Below are positions 1 through 8,862 of a DNA stretch of 32,837 nt, piece after piece (the first letter of the stretch is position 1; each line of letters begins with the position of its first letter). The notes beneath the pieces were generated by a model that made no database searches, was not told the origin of the DNA, and saw only the letters and a program-made list of their open reading frames with translations. A program made the translations under genes and the position numbers. Source of the stretch: an uncultured Bacteroidia bacterium (GTDB taxonomy: Bacteria; Bacteroidota; Bacteroidia; Bacteroidales; Prolixibacteraceae); the NCBI GenBank assembly GCA_903923905.1, contig CAIXZH010000113.1, forward strand, positions 1 to 32,837, read 5' to 3'.

Positions 1-150
1 AAAAACTTTGGGTTAAAGTTGGGAGCCATTGCCTCATCAGTAGCTCACGATAGTCATAATATTATTGCAGTAGGCAACAACGATGAAGAAATTTGCAAAG
101 CAGTAAATTTAATCATTAAAAATAATTCTGGTTATGATTTCTATCCATAA
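1..150 (+). CDS. ade: Adenine deaminase-like protein, C-terminal fragment (5' end outside window)
   Basis: The first 150 bases are open in frame 1 and end with TAA at 148-150. The peptide contains [18 protein letters not shown] followed by [12 protein letters not shown], which matches the highly conserved HDSHN segment of adenine deaminases (adenine to hypoxanthine plus ammonia, purine salvage). In that family roughly 130-150 residues normally follow this motif, starting with a glycine-rich turn. Here the frame ends about 27 residues after HDSHN with SGYDFYP and a stop. The last 17 bases overlap the start of the next gene, which opens with its own signal peptide. The gene therefore looks truncated at its 3' end, unless a shorter homologue exists. 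Family call is good; functional status is doubtful. Confidence 0.7.
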   Translation, partial: KNFGLKLGAIASSVAHDSHNIIAVGNNDEEICKAVNLIIKNNSGYDFYP

Positions 151-1915
151 AATTGGATTTATTTGCCTGGTATTAATCACTATGGCCTTTTCAAAGGAGA
201 AGAAAAAATCACCTGAAATTTTAGCCTCGCAATTGAATACCTATGTCAGTTTTTTGGCATCAGATCAATTGCAGGGTAGACTGACGGGTAGCCCTGGAGA
301 CAGCCTGGCTGCTGAATATATACGCAATATACTGATTGAATGTCGATTAATTCCACTCTTTGAGAATGGATTCGAGCGATTCAGAGTGACTGACAAGATT
401 ATTTTTGGCCCTGGAAATAAGCTGAAAGTTAATGAGAATCCGTTCAAATCTGAAACAGATTTTGCACCTTTTGCCTTTTCACAAAATAGTTCCTTTTTTG
501 GTAAGGTAGTTTTTGCCGGTTATGGTTTTGAAATTAATGAAGATTCCCTGAAATGGAATGATTATGCCAGTGCTGATGTCAAAGGAAAGGTTGTATTAAT
601 TCTCCGGAGTGATCCGGAAATTGAAAAAACGGCCAGTCCATTTATCAAATATAGCCGCGACAGGGATAAAGCCCTTGAAGCCAAAGATCAGGGGGCAATA
701 GCTGTTTTATTGGTTTCAGGTAAGTCGTTTGATCCGGAAGACAAGTTTGAATCCCTGGTAAAGGGTGAGCAATCGGTTGGAATTCCGGTATTTCACATAA
801 CCCGGAAGCTGGCAAATCAGATCCTTCAGCCTAATAATTTGCCGGTTGAAGAGCTTGAGAAAAAGCTAAACGAATCAAGGAAACCATTAAGTTTTAATAC
901 TGAAGTGACTCTATCGGGCCAATCAGATGTCATTCAGACCACAGTTCCTACCCGTAATGTTGTGATGGAAATTCCAGGGAATGATAAAATTCTTAAAGAC
1001 GAATATGTGATCCTTGGAGCTCATTTTGATCATCTCGGTTTGGGTGGACCCGGATCAGGGAGCCGAGTTCCGGATACTGTCGGTGTGCATCATGGAGCAG
1101 ATGATAATGCTTCCGGTGTGGCAATGGTTCTTGAATTGGCCAAAAGACTCTCTGTCTCTCGCAAAATGCTCAAACGATCTGTTCTGGTAATTGCCTTTTC
1201 TGGTGAAGAAGAGGGCTTGCTTGGTTCACGGTGGTTTGTTGACCATTCAAAGATTGATCTGAATAAAGTGAATGCCATGGTAAACCTCGATATGGTTGGA
1301 AGGTTAAACGAAAATTCACAGGTTCAGATTAGCGGTGTTGGAACTTCCGATTCACTTAAAAAAGTGATCTATGCCTCCTGTGATACAGCAGAATTAAAAC
1401 TTTCTTTGTCAAATGAAGGTTATGGCCCGTCTGACCACTCTTCATTTTATGGTAAAAATATTCCTGTTTTATTCCTGACAACAGGAGCGCATCTTGATTA
1501 CCATACGCCTGCAGATACCTGGGATAAAATTAATTACCGCGGAATGGTAAAAGTATCTGATCTTTCTTTCCACCTTGTTTCCCTCTTGGCCAACATGGAA
1601 CGACTCGTTTTTAAAGAAGCGGGTCCCAAATCAGGGACAGGCCGGGGAACACGCAGAAAAGGTATTACCCTGGGTATAATGCCTGATTATGGTGGAAATG
1701 TGAAAAACGGTTTGCGGGCTGATTTCGTTACTTCAGGAAAACCTGCCGCTTTGGGCGGGATGAAAAAAGGGGATATAATTACTTTCATCAATGGAAAACC
1801 GGTGAACAATATCCAGGACTACATGTTCAGATTAAATCAGCTCAAACGCGGTGAAACGATCAGTGTTGAAGTGCTGCGTGATAATCAGAAGGTTGTGCTG
1901 GTTATACAACTTTGA
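134..1915 (+). CDS. Secreted M28-family metallopeptidase with PA insert and C-terminal PDZ domain
   Basis: 593 aa. Residues 1-20 are a hydrophobic signal peptide followed by KEKKK, so the enzyme is exported to the periplasm or outer membrane. A PA-type insert lies around residues 120-255 (FAGYGFE, GKVVLI). The M28 zinc-peptidase core spans about 270-490 with its di-zinc site visible: His297 and Asp299 in GAHFDH, Asp324 in GADDNASG, Glu358 (catalytic) and Glu359 in [10 protein letters not shown], Asp386 in NLDMVG, and His457 in DYHTPAD. A PDZ domain follows (about 510-593, [17 protein letters not shown]). Length fits the family of bacterial M28 aminopeptidases with PDZ tail; the exact substrate cannot be read. 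The ATG overlaps the end of the upstream adenine deaminase fragment by 17 bases. A terminator-like hairpin follows at 1967. Confidence 0.93.
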   Translation: MISIHKIGFICLVLITMAFSKEKKKSPEILASQLNTYVSFLASDQLQGRLTGSPGDSLAAEYIRNILIECRLIPLFENGFERFRVTDKIIFGPGNKLKVNENPFKSETDFAPFAFSQNSSFFGKVVFAGYGFEINEDSLKWNDYASADVKGKVVLILRSDPEIEKTASPFIKYSRDRDKALEAKDQGAIAVLLVSGKSFDPEDKFESLVKGEQSVGIPVFHITRKLANQILQPNNLPVEELEKKLNESRKPLSFNTEVTLSGQSDVIQTTVPTRNVVMEIPGNDKILKDEYVILGAHFDHLGLGGPGSGSRVPDTVGVHHGADDNASGVAMVLELAKRLSVSRKMLKRSVLVIAFSGEEEGLLGSRWFVDHSKIDLNKVNAMVNLDMVGRLNENSQVQISGVGTSDSLKKVIYASCDTAELKLSLSNEGYGPSDHSSFYGKNIPVLFLTTGAHLDYHTPADTWDKINYRGMVKVSDLSFHLVSLLANMERLVFKEAGPKSGTGRGTRRKGITLGIMPDYGGNVKNGLRADFVTSGKPAALGGMKKGDIITFINGKPVNNIQDYMFRLNQLKRGETISVEVLRDNQKVVLVIQL

Positions 1916-1966
1916 TATAATACCATATGAAAGGGACTTTGAAGGTCTCAAAAACTTTAGAATCAG

Positions 1967-1998
1967 ACCTTGAAGGTTATAAAATCCTTCAAGGTTTT
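1967..1998 (+). terminator. Terminator-like hairpin after the M28 peptidase
   Basis: A perfect 10-bp inverted repeat, ACCTTGAAGG (1967-1976) and CCTTCAAGGT (1986-1995), with a 9-base loop, is followed by a short T run. It lies 51 bases after the peptidase stop and 52 bases before the RidA start. A related AAGGTCT/ACCTTGAAGG stretch just upstream (1930-1948) suggests it may also be a copy of a dispersed element. Confidence 0.65.
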
Positions 1999-2049
1999 AA
2001 TATATTGCAAAATAACTGACAAAATTATTATCCAATTATATCGAATTAC

Positions 2050-2517
2050 ATGGAACACGAATCTCGATTTCTGGCACTTAACCTGATTTTACCTCCGGCT
2101 CCGGAACCTAAAGGAGTTTATACTCCGCTGCTTCAGGATGGTCATCATATCTATGTCTCAGGGCATCTGCCGGTAAATACTGATGGCACACTCCATCGCG
2201 GAAAAATTGGAAAAGATATCGATCAGGAAGCTGGAAAACTTGCAGCAAGGCAGGTTGGCTTGACCATACTGGCTACATTAATTTCAAACCTGGGATCGTT
2301 GAATAAAATTAAACGGGTGATCAAAGTTTTTGGAATGGTCAATGCAACTGTTGATTTTGACAAACAGCCTTACGTTATCAATGGATGCAGCGAGTTATTC
2401 GTTGAGGTTTTCGGACGCGAGAATGGCATTGCAGTGCGCAGTGCTGTGGGAGTTGGAAGTCTTCCTGATAATGTTCCTGTCGAGATCGAAGCGATCTTCG
2501 AATTGAATGAAGAATAG
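2050..2517 (+). CDS. RidA (YjgF/YER057c/UK114) family protein
   Basis: 155 aa, soluble, no signal peptide. The RidA fold signature is clear: an N-terminal IYVSGHLPVN strand-loop, the central helical LAARQVGLTILATL segment, then the C-terminal AVRSAVGVGSLP and VPVEIEAIFEL blocks. Arg130 in AVRSAVG corresponds to the carboxylate-binding arginine (Arg105 of E. coli RidA), so an imine/enamine deaminase activity is plausible. It belongs to the longer (about 150 aa) subgroup rather than the 128-aa canonical RidA, and substrate assignment within that subgroup is not safe. It stands alone, after a terminator-like hairpin and convergent with the minus-strand PAS gene. Confidence 0.88.
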   Translation: MEHESRFLALNLILPPAPEPKGVYTPLLQDGHHIYVSGHLPVNTDGTLHRGKIGKDIDQEAGKLAARQVGLTILATLISNLGSLNKIKRVIKVFGMVNATVDFDKQPYVINGCSELFVEVFGRENGIAVRSAVGVGSLPDNVPVEIEAIFELNEE

Positions 2518-2546
2518 CTGATACTGCTTAATGCTGAATTGTGCCA

Positions 2547-2882
2547 TTAATCGCGGATAAAGTGGGGTAGTGTTTGTGGCAGTATAATTGAGATTTCGAT
2601 TAATCCGCTATAAATCCCATTTTCGTAAAGTGGGGATTGGTGAATGATCTTTTTCACCCCTTTTTTTTCTATTGTATATACGTTGGTAATTGGATTTTTC
2701 AGGAATTCAACCAATTTTGACCTTGCGGGTTCCGGGTGACAATCAAGCAGGTTTGTCCCAATCAGTTTGCCTCCCCCGTAATTTGAAAACAGTTTTTGGG
2801 ATTTATCATTCATATAAGTGATTATCCCTTCGGTGTTACAGATTGTTACAGCACCTTCGAATTCATCGGACCAGATATTCAT
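2547..2882 (-). CDS. Single-domain PAS protein
   Basis: 111 aa, soluble. Residues about 5-100 form a PAS fold: FEGAVTICNTEGIITYMND, then LIGTNLLDCHPEPARSKL, then a strand with YENGIYSGLIEISI. The CHPEPARSKL stretch resembles the PAS subgroup also seen in DUF438-type proteins. No output domain (kinase, HTH, cyclase) is attached, so it must act by binding a ligand or a partner. It is the second gene of a minus-strand pair, 30 bases after the repeat/pseudo-GH16 protein, and probably co-transcribed with it. The ligand cannot be predicted. Confidence 0.75.
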   Translation of the reverse strand: MNIWSDEFEGAVTICNTEGIITYMNDKSQKLFSNYGGGKLIGTNLLDCHPEPARSKLVEFLKNPITNVYTIEKKGVKKIIHQSPLYENGIYSGLIEISIILPQTLPHFIRD

Positions 2883-2912
2883 ACTTGTTTTAAGGCGTTA
2901 TTATAGAGTAGG

Positions 2913-4703
2913 TTATGGTTTTGCAGTCTTTTTTTGCATACATCTTACCCAATCAATTTCGAAGTGATGAGGCAATGACTGAGCATTTAGTGGCTTATGA
3001 ATGGTGCCAACGAAATTCAAAAAGAGTTCTTCTGAATTTTGAGAAAGTAGTTCATGATGAACCTCGTGGTTGTTGATCTTCCAGATCAGCATATTTCCGA
3101 AAATCTCAAGTCTGAAGATATGAAAATTATTGAAATTCAATCCCTTAACCTGTACAAGTTTTTTTATCCCCCCATTGGCAGGATGTTCAATAATCCCAAG
3201 GCCCACCCGTTTATGGCCGCTTCTGAAAACATCTATTTGGGGAAATGGACGACTGCCGGTTAACGAAAAGGCACTGGTAATCGCCGCCTCGGCCCGGAAT
3301 TTTACTTTCGCTTCAATTACTCCCTCCTTAAATTTAAAACTGTTTCCGGTATTAAGTATGCCGGAGCTGTATTCGAATTCCTTGGGAATAAGGCCAAAGG
3401 CAGGATCCCAGACTTTTCCTTTGGATTTTTCAGCTTTGGTGACTATCGATAGGATCTGATTTTTGATCTCAATATTATTCAATCCATTAAAGGCCTGTAA
3501 TTCTGTTGCCTGCGAAAAACTGAATCCTGCAATCTTTGATCCCCAGTAATTTTCAGGTTCCCAGATTGTCGTTGAAAGCTGATGCCCTGAGAAATTTTCA
3601 TCCAGTACAATCTCCCACTGATCGAAAAAAGAGAGTTCTGATCGCTTACGTAGTCGATGGTAGGTTATTATCAGATTACTCCTCTCCAGTTCATCAAGTT
3701 CTCTCTCCAGCTTGAATTCAGGAGTCAGTTCAAACCTTTTTTTATTTTTTAAAAATTCAACACGCTGCAGAAATTCCTGGTCCTTAACTGCTAATCTTAA
3801 TTCCTGTAGACGGGCTAAGGCAGCAGAATTGACAATCTCTTTATAATTGGCGAAGATAGAGGTATTGATACACTTGAGATAAAACCTGATATCGCTGCTC
3901 TTCGACAAGGTTTCTAACTCATTGAACAGTGGGTAATCAGATGTGGTTGTATACCGGTTCCTGTTTATCAAAAAGGCCTCCTGTTCCAGAAAATGGGGTG
4001 AACTGGTTTCGTTTTTAAGTTGTTCTAGTTTTCCAGGCAGATCATGTTTTTCAACAATCAAAAGATTTTGATAAGCTTTGGACCTAAGAAAATGACGGTA
4101 TATCTTCACCTTCTTATCCTCTTCCTGAAGATTGACGGACTTTCCCTTTTCTGTGGCATCAAGTTTGAGAAATAGATGATACTCATCCGACTCAAGGGTG
4201 TTTCGGTAATTTTTTAAACGGACGCTTTTATTTAAAGTGTTAAATTCCTGTCTTTTAAGATGTTCGTGTGAACCCTTGTAACGCAGCCCTTCTGTCTCCT
4301 TTTTACGGTGAATAAAATCAGCTGATTGGACGATCTTTTCAAGTTCATAATAGCGGGCTAGATTTGAACTCTTTGAAAGAACATTAAATTTTTCAAAATC
4401 AGATGATTGAATAAATTTAAAATAGTTTTTAATAGGTTTTAAACCTTCAAGCGTTGCGAGCTCGTTCAGTAGATGGTATTCATCGCTGTTTTTGAGGCTC
4501 AGATTATTTATTTCGCCCTTTTTAGTTTGGAAATCTTTGGATTGAACAAGAAGCTTCAGTTCCTTATAGCGAGCCAGTTCAGGGGATGCTTCAATAGCAA
4601 ATAATTCATCCCGCATCTTAAAAAGCTCAGCCCATAATGAATCAATCTTTTGAGCCTTAGGGATTAATCCTAAAAAATATCTGATTTGAAATGAAAGTAA
4701 CAT
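2913..4703 (-). CDS. Helical-repeat protein with C-terminal GH16/concanavalin-like domain lacking catalytic residues
   Basis: 596 aa with no convincing signal peptide, so probably cytoplasmic. Residues about 35-350 contain a degenerate repeat of roughly 35-37 residues built on S-x-x-L-x-x-Y-x-x-L and S-x-D-F; the clearest pair is ELARYKELKLLVQSKDF (42-58) and NLARYYELEKIVQSADF (114-130). Residues about 360-590 resemble a GH16-type beta-sandwich (DENFSG, LNTGNSFKFKEGVIEAKVKF, HIFRLEI, INNHEVH). The position of the GH16 catalytic motif ExDxxE reads Gln489-Ile-Asp491-Val-Phe-Arg494, so both glutamates are lost and hydrolysis is unlikely. The domain may bind carbohydrate or protein. A start at residue 30 is possible. 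It precedes the PAS gene by 30 bases. Confidence 0.8.
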   Translation of the reverse strand: MLLSFQIRYFLGLIPKAQKIDSLWAELFKMRDELFAIEASPELARYKELKLLVQSKDFQTKKGEINNLSLKNSDEYHLLNELATLEGLKPIKNYFKFIQSSDFEKFNVLSKSSNLARYYELEKIVQSADFIHRKKETEGLRYKGSHEHLKRQEFNTLNKSVRLKNYRNTLESDEYHLFLKLDATEKGKSVNLQEEDKKVKIYRHFLRSKAYQNLLIVEKHDLPGKLEQLKNETSSPHFLEQEAFLINRNRYTTTSDYPLFNELETLSKSSDIRFYLKCINTSIFANYKEIVNSAALARLQELRLAVKDQEFLQRVEFLKNKKRFELTPEFKLERELDELERSNLIITYHRLRKRSELSFFDQWEIVLDENFSGHQLSTTIWEPENYWGSKIAGFSFSQATELQAFNGLNNIEIKNQILSIVTKAEKSKGKVWDPAFGLIPKEFEYSSGILNTGNSFKFKEGVIEAKVKFRAEAAITSAFSLTGSRPFPQIDVFRSGHKRVGLGIIEHPANGGIKKLVQVKGLNFNNFHIFRLEIFGNMLIWKINNHEVHHELLSQNSEELFLNFVGTIHKPLNAQSLPHHFEIDWVRCMQKKTAKP

Positions 4704-4729
4704 ATAATTTGTTTTTAATCTGCACTATA

Positions 4730-4765
4730 CAAAATTAACTATAATGCTAGAGATAAGGTTGCAAA
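4730..4765 (-). promoter_or_regulatory. Candidate Bacteroidota-type promoter for the repeat/pseudo-GH16 gene
   Basis: On the minus strand TAATTTTG (complement of 4730-4737) fits the -7 box TAnnTTTG, and TTTG (complement of 4762-4765) could be the -33 box. The spacer is 24 bases, longer than the usual 19-21, so the call is weak. It lies about 27 bases upstream of the minus-strand start codon. Confidence 0.3.
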
Positions 4766-4864
4766 ACTGAAGAAATATTGAAATATTTATCACCCGTTTT
4801 TGGATAGGTTAAAAATAACATGGAAAAAGTCTAAATTTGAAATTCTATAGTTTAATACTTGAAA

Positions 4865-6262
4865 ATGATACTTCCCGAAATATTCTCACGCAGAATGTTA
4901 AAAATTCTTGATCAGGAATTTGAGGCTTTCGAACAATCTTTTGAGAATGAAATTGCGACAACAATCCGGATAAATCCTGTAAAATTTAAAGGATTACCGG
5001 CATTGAGACCTTTGGATTACTGTAATTCAGGATATTTCCTACCCCAACGGCCTGTGTTTACCCTTGATCCGTTTATTCATGCAGGTGTTTATTATGTCCA
5101 GGAGCAAAGTTCAATGTTTTTGGAGCAGGCAATCCGACAACTTAACCTGAAATATGATATTAAAGTCCTCGATTTATGCGCTTCACCTGGTGGTAAATCG
5201 ACGCATCTGGCATCGCTGATTTCTCCCAACAGCCTTTTGGTGAGTAATGATGTGATCAGAGCTCGCAGTAAGATTTTATCGGAAAATGTAAAGAAATGGG
5301 GGAATCACAATGTTGTTGTTACCAATAACGATCCTCATGATTTTGAACGATTGCCTGGATTTTTTGACCTTGTGGTTTTGGATGCACCTTGTTCGGGGGA
5401 AGGGCTTTTCAGGCGGGATCCCAATGCAATGCTTGAGTGGTCTCCGGATAATGCTCAGCTTTGTGCACAGCGTCAGCAAAGAATTCTTGCCGATGTCTGG
5501 CCGACCCTTAAAGAAGGTGGTATTTTGATTTACAGCACCTGTACCTTTAATCCGGCAGAAAATGAAGAAAATATTAAGTGGCTTAATGAATTTGCCTCGG
5601 TTGAACCGGTTAAACTAATGACCGAAGAGCGTTGGGGAATTTCGGTCACAGATGCAGGAGGATTTCCTTGTTACCGGTTTTATCCCCATAAAGTATCAGG
5701 AGAAGGTTTTTTCATGGCCGTTGTCCGCAAAACCGGTGCTGAAGATCGGTTACCAAACCGGAAAATCAGGGAGAACCCTTTACTGGCCTCCAAAGCGGAT
5801 AAAGAGATGGCTAAACCAGTATTAGTCAATGAAGAACTTGATATTCTTAGATTTGAGGATTCATTGCTGGCATTTCCTTCCGCTCTTGTAGTTGATCTGT
5901 TACAGGTGAAAAATAACCTGCGTATTGTTCATGCCGGAATAAAAATTGGTGACATCAAGCAAAAGGATCTTTTACCTGCACACGAACTTGCATTATCGAC
6001 AATCCTTAACCGATCTGCCTTTCCTGAAATTGAACTGACAATCGAAGAGGCGTTGACTTATCTGAAACGGGATGATATCTCGCCCCAATCTTCCAATAAA
6101 GGATGGAATCTGGTGACCTACCGCAATATGGCTTTAGGCTGGATCAAAAATTTGGGAAACCGTTACAATAGTGCATTTCCCAAAGAATGGCGGATCAGAA
6201 TGTCTGTCGCTGAATACCGGGATGAAAGGCTTAAGGCAGAAATGGCTAAGTTCCCTTTATAA
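4865..6262 (+). CDS. RsmF/NOP2-like rRNA (cytosine-5)-methyltransferase
   Basis: 465 aa from the ATG; a TTG two codons upstream (4859) keeps the frame but is less likely. The class I SAM-dependent core shows motif I LDLCASPGGKSTHLASLI, motif IV LDAPCSGEGLF with Cys176 and motif VI YSTCTF with Cys226, the two-cysteine signature of RNA m5C methyltransferases of the NOL1/NOP2/Sun family. The N-terminal block (TTIRINPVK, YYVQEQSSMF) is also typical. The C-terminal 150 residues resemble the extra RNA-binding part of RsmF-like enzymes (AGIKIGD, WNLVTYRNMALGWIKNLGNRYNS). The likely role is 16S rRNA m5C modification; the exact base cannot be assigned. The gene stands alone, divergent from the repeat protein and convergent with the DMT permease. 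Confidence 0.9.
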   Translation: MILPEIFSRRMLKILDQEFEAFEQSFENEIATTIRINPVKFKGLPALRPLDYCNSGYFLPQRPVFTLDPFIHAGVYYVQEQSSMFLEQAIRQLNLKYDIKVLDLCASPGGKSTHLASLISPNSLLVSNDVIRARSKILSENVKKWGNHNVVVTNNDPHDFERLPGFFDLVVLDAPCSGEGLFRRDPNAMLEWSPDNAQLCAQRQQRILADVWPTLKEGGILIYSTCTFNPAENEENIKWLNEFASVEPVKLMTEERWGISVTDAGGFPCYRFYPHKVSGEGFFMAVVRKTGAEDRLPNRKIRENPLLASKADKEMAKPVLVNEELDILRFEDSLLAFPSALVVDLLQVKNNLRIVHAGIKIGDIKQKDLLPAHELALSTILNRSAFPEIELTIEEALTYLKRDDISPQSSNKGWNLVTYRNMALGWIKNLGNRYNSAFPKEWRIRMSVAEYRDERLKAEMAKFPL

Positions 6263-6296
6263 CGCCCTCCATCTCTCCATCTCTCGGTCTGTCAAT

Positions 6297-7214
6297 TCAT
6301 TTTGTTGAACCATTCTCCCTTCTCAGATTCACCGTATGTTGTCCCAATCCAATAATTGCCACCCCGATCATAGCAATCACTCCACCTGCCACCTGGTGGG
6401 GCAATGGAAGAGTTCCAAAGATTAAAAAGGCAATGGGAATAATTATAATCCCTTTGGTTGATTGAATGATTGTTCCACGCGAGGCCTCAATATACTGATA
6501 TGCTTTGTAGACCAGTAATATAGCAAGTACGGGGTCAAGTATTCCGGCAATAATTGTATTGGTGATCGCTCCTGGTGTAAAAGTAAAAGAAGTTACAGTA
6601 TGAATTACCCAGGCAGAAAAGAAGAGCAATAGCCAGAATGTGCGGTTAAAACTAAGAATTTCAGGGGTCAGATTATTGACTTTTGCCCTTACGATCACTG
6701 TGGCTATTGAGGCTCCCAGACAATTCAGAACCACAAGGCCGACACCAGGGATAAAGAAGTCTTTCAATGTTAAGTTCCCGGAAAAACTGGTTAGTAAAGC
6801 ACCGGTAAAAACAATAATTATCCCGGCAGTTTCAATTAGTGAGAATCGTTCTTTAAGAAACACAATTCCCATTATAGTAGTGAACAAGGGGAAGAGGTTT
6901 CCCAGAAATCCGGTCACAGCAGGTTGTGGAATAGCATTTACCGCGGCATAAAAAGTGGAAACAGTAAAAATTTCAAGAAAACCTAGCGTTGGAAATATCC
7001 ACCACATTGTCCGTGGTACTTTTGAGAGAGTTGTAAAACCCCCTTTTGCAGCCAAAATAGCCAGGTTGATCACAAAACCTACAGAGCACATCAAAAATAA
7101 AAACTGGGGCAGAGAAATCTCATTTAATGCTGCCTTGCTGAACACATAAACATTACTAAATGCCACTGTAGCCAGAATCGTATAAAAATATCCTTTCACA
7201 ATCTTTGCTTGCAT
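6297..7214 (-). CDS. DMT-superfamily permease (EamA domains)
   Basis: 305 aa, almost entirely hydrophobic with about ten membrane segments arranged as two EamA-like halves. The second segment of the first half includes AVNAIPQPAVTGFLGNLFPLFTTIMGIVFLKERF, with the LKERF motif typical of the EamA/RhaT family; the second half has AYQYIEASRGTIIQSTKGIIIIPIAFLIFG. Such proteins are inner-membrane drug/metabolite transporters, but substrates cannot be read from the sequence. It lies downstream of and in the same direction as the DUF1080 gene, with a 150-base gap, so shared transcription is possible but not evident. Confidence 0.88.
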   Translation of the reverse strand: MQAKIVKGYFYTILATVAFSNVYVFSKAALNEISLPQFLFLMCSVGFVINLAILAAKGGFTTLSKVPRTMWWIFPTLGFLEIFTVSTFYAAVNAIPQPAVTGFLGNLFPLFTTIMGIVFLKERFSLIETAGIIIVFTGALLTSFSGNLTLKDFFIPGVGLVVLNCLGASIATVIVRAKVNNLTPEILSFNRTFWLLLFFSAWVIHTVTSFTFTPGAITNTIIAGILDPVLAILLVYKAYQYIEASRGTIIQSTKGIIIIPIAFLIFGTLPLPHQVAGGVIAMIGVAIIGLGQHTVNLRRENGSTK

Positions 7215-7364
7215 AAGATTTTATTTTTATAATGATTTGTGAGGCTGGCCGTATGCGTTCATTTACTTATATTCAGATGGAGGATGAGTTCAGTCACCTG
7301 GACCCCACCAAAACTATCAGGATATCTAAAATGCCATACCATTTTGATCGCCCAAATCTACAAA

Positions 7365-8105
7365 TTAAAGTTCCCTGACCCATATATTCCTGTAGCTGAC
7401 CACACAGCCATGATCCTGTAACCTGATTCCGCCTTTAAGTTGCTCATAGATTTTTTCATCACTGGTACATCCGTAGATCACTGCATTATTCTGGATCAAA
7501 ATGCCGTTAAGCAGGATAGTAACTCTCGGATTAGTCCGGTAAGTTTTATCAGCGTTGAATGTGGGAGCAGTGAAAATGATATCGTAGGAATTCCACTGGC
7601 CCGGTTTTTTGAGTGGATTCACAAGTGGCGGGTGTTGTCTATAGATAGCTCCGGCCTGACCATTTACATATGTTTTATTTTCATTGTTATAGGTTTCCAA
7701 TACCTGAATTTCGTATAAACCATGTAAAAACACACCACTGTTTCCACGCATCTGTCCATCGCCAGTTATATCAGAAGGGTGCATGAATTCTATATGTAGC
7801 TGAAAATCAAAAAATTCCTTTTTAGTGTAAATATCACCAGTCCCTTTTGTAACCGTGAATATCCCATCATGAACGGCCCATTGTGGTTCACCATTTTTAC
7901 TGTTCCACTCTGATAAATCCTTTCCGTCAAACAGAATAACTGCATCTGATGGAGCCGCAACACCATTTTCTGTGGATGTCAATCCTGGGGCTACAACTTT
8001 GGGTTGTGGAGTGTCGTAGGTGTTCAGAATAGGAATCTGGGCAAAGCAGGCAGAACTAATCAGAAGTGTAGAGAATAGTACAAAGGTCAAAGAAATCGGT
8101 TTCAT
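7365..8105 (-). CDS. Secreted DUF1080 (3-keto-disaccharide hydrolase-like) protein
   Basis: 246 aa. Residues 1-22 are a signal peptide ending ACFAQ. The DUF1080 domain (PF06439, concanavalin-like fold) spans about 55-246: ILFDGKDLSEWNSKNGEPQWAVHDG, then GNSGVFLHGLYEIQVLETY, then LKKPGQWNSYDIIF and the C-terminal GGIRLQDHGCVVSYRNIWVREL. Characterised members act on 3-keto-glycosides in the periplasm. Length is normal for single-domain members. No keto-sugar dehydrogenase gene is nearby, so the substrate context is missing in this window. Confidence 0.9.
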   Translation of the reverse strand: MKPISLTFVLFSTLLISSACFAQIPILNTYDTPQPKVVAPGLTSTENGVAAPSDAVILFDGKDLSEWNSKNGEPQWAVHDGIFTVTKGTGDIYTKKEFFDFQLHIEFMHPSDITGDGQMRGNSGVFLHGLYEIQVLETYNNENKTYVNGQAGAIYRQHPPLVNPLKKPGQWNSYDIIFTAPTFNADKTYRTNPRVTILLNGILIQNNAVIYGCTSDEKIYEQLKGGIRLQDHGCVVSYRNIWVREL

Positions 8106-8338
8106 CTTTAATTGTTTTAAGTTGGTGTTTATGAAAAATACGTTAATTTGAACATTTTTGAGAATCAGTCAGCATAACTATACCTGGTTCACCGATGAAG
8201 ATTCATGGCGTGACAAAGCTAAAAAAGAAATTCTGAAGATGTGAAAAAATCTGTTATCACCAATAAATAGGTAATGTGAATAATTAAATGTCGTCTTTAA
8301 TACTCTAAAAGCTGACGAAAATTTGGAAATGAAAAATG

Positions 8339-8425
8339 CCACAAAGGCTCTAACACTCCAAGTTACACGAAGATTATTAGCCTCAAATATAGTACTTTGT
8401 GATACTTAGTGTCATTTAGTTGTGG
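8339..8425. repeat. Imperfect inverted repeat, CACAAAG...CTTTGTG type
   Basis: The left arm 8339-8372 (starts CCACAAAGGC) and right arm 8395-8425 (ends TAGTTGTGG) pair imperfectly around a loop of about 22 bases. Similar CACAAAG/CTTTGTG intergenic inverted repeats are common in Bacteroidota. It could be a non-autonomous mobile element remnant or a weak transcription barrier. Confidence 0.5.
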
Positions 8426-8489
8426 ATTATACTTATATTTTAGTATTGAAATAATTTTCTAATCTTAAAATTCGACATTTAATACTTTC

Positions 8490-8504
8490 TAATACTTAGT
8501 ATTA
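8490..8504. promoter_or_regulatory. Palindrome TAATACT-t-AGTATTA, operator-like
   Basis: Perfect 7-bp arms flank one central base. The half-site TAATACT also occurs at about 8298-8304 and 8480-8486. It lies about 360 bases before the kinase start. No regulator is assigned. Confidence 0.35.
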
Positions 8505-8862
8505 AAATTATGAATAAACAAGTTAAAGTAAGATTACCCAAAACTTAGGCGTTTAACAAAAAAATAGCAATCCACTCCAACAAACTGGAATTCACATTAA
8601 GACAATGTGAAAATGTTTCCCATTTATCCGGCAGAACTATAAGAACAAATAACAACGTTGAATTGTTTGTGATAGACAACCGCATTAGAATCCCTTAAAA
8701 AGTATTTCAACCATTTTTTTACTGCCAAACCTCACAATGAGACAATGGTTTGGATTATCACTCCGCTATCATTATCAAAGCATTTGGCTGGGATCTTATG
8801 ACGGAGACAAACAAAGCCATAGGAAGGAGTTTATTATTAATTTAATGATATAACAATAAGAA

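Larger units (their letters stand above)
8106..8862. other. 757-base gap with decayed coding traces and inverted repeats
   Basis: No intact gene is visible. Two short open stretches look like relics. The first, 8152-8244 (+), ends in WFTDEDSWRDKAKKEILKM and a stop but has no start codon. The second, about 8549-8697 (+), contains KLEFTLRQCENVSHLSGRTIRTN and a stop, also with no start codon. I do not recognise the parent families. An imperfect inverted repeat (8339-8425) and a palindrome (8490-8504) lie between them. A GGAAGGAG stretch at about 8821-8828 lies about 35 bases before the kinase ATG, too far to be its ribosome binding site. Confidence 0.5.
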
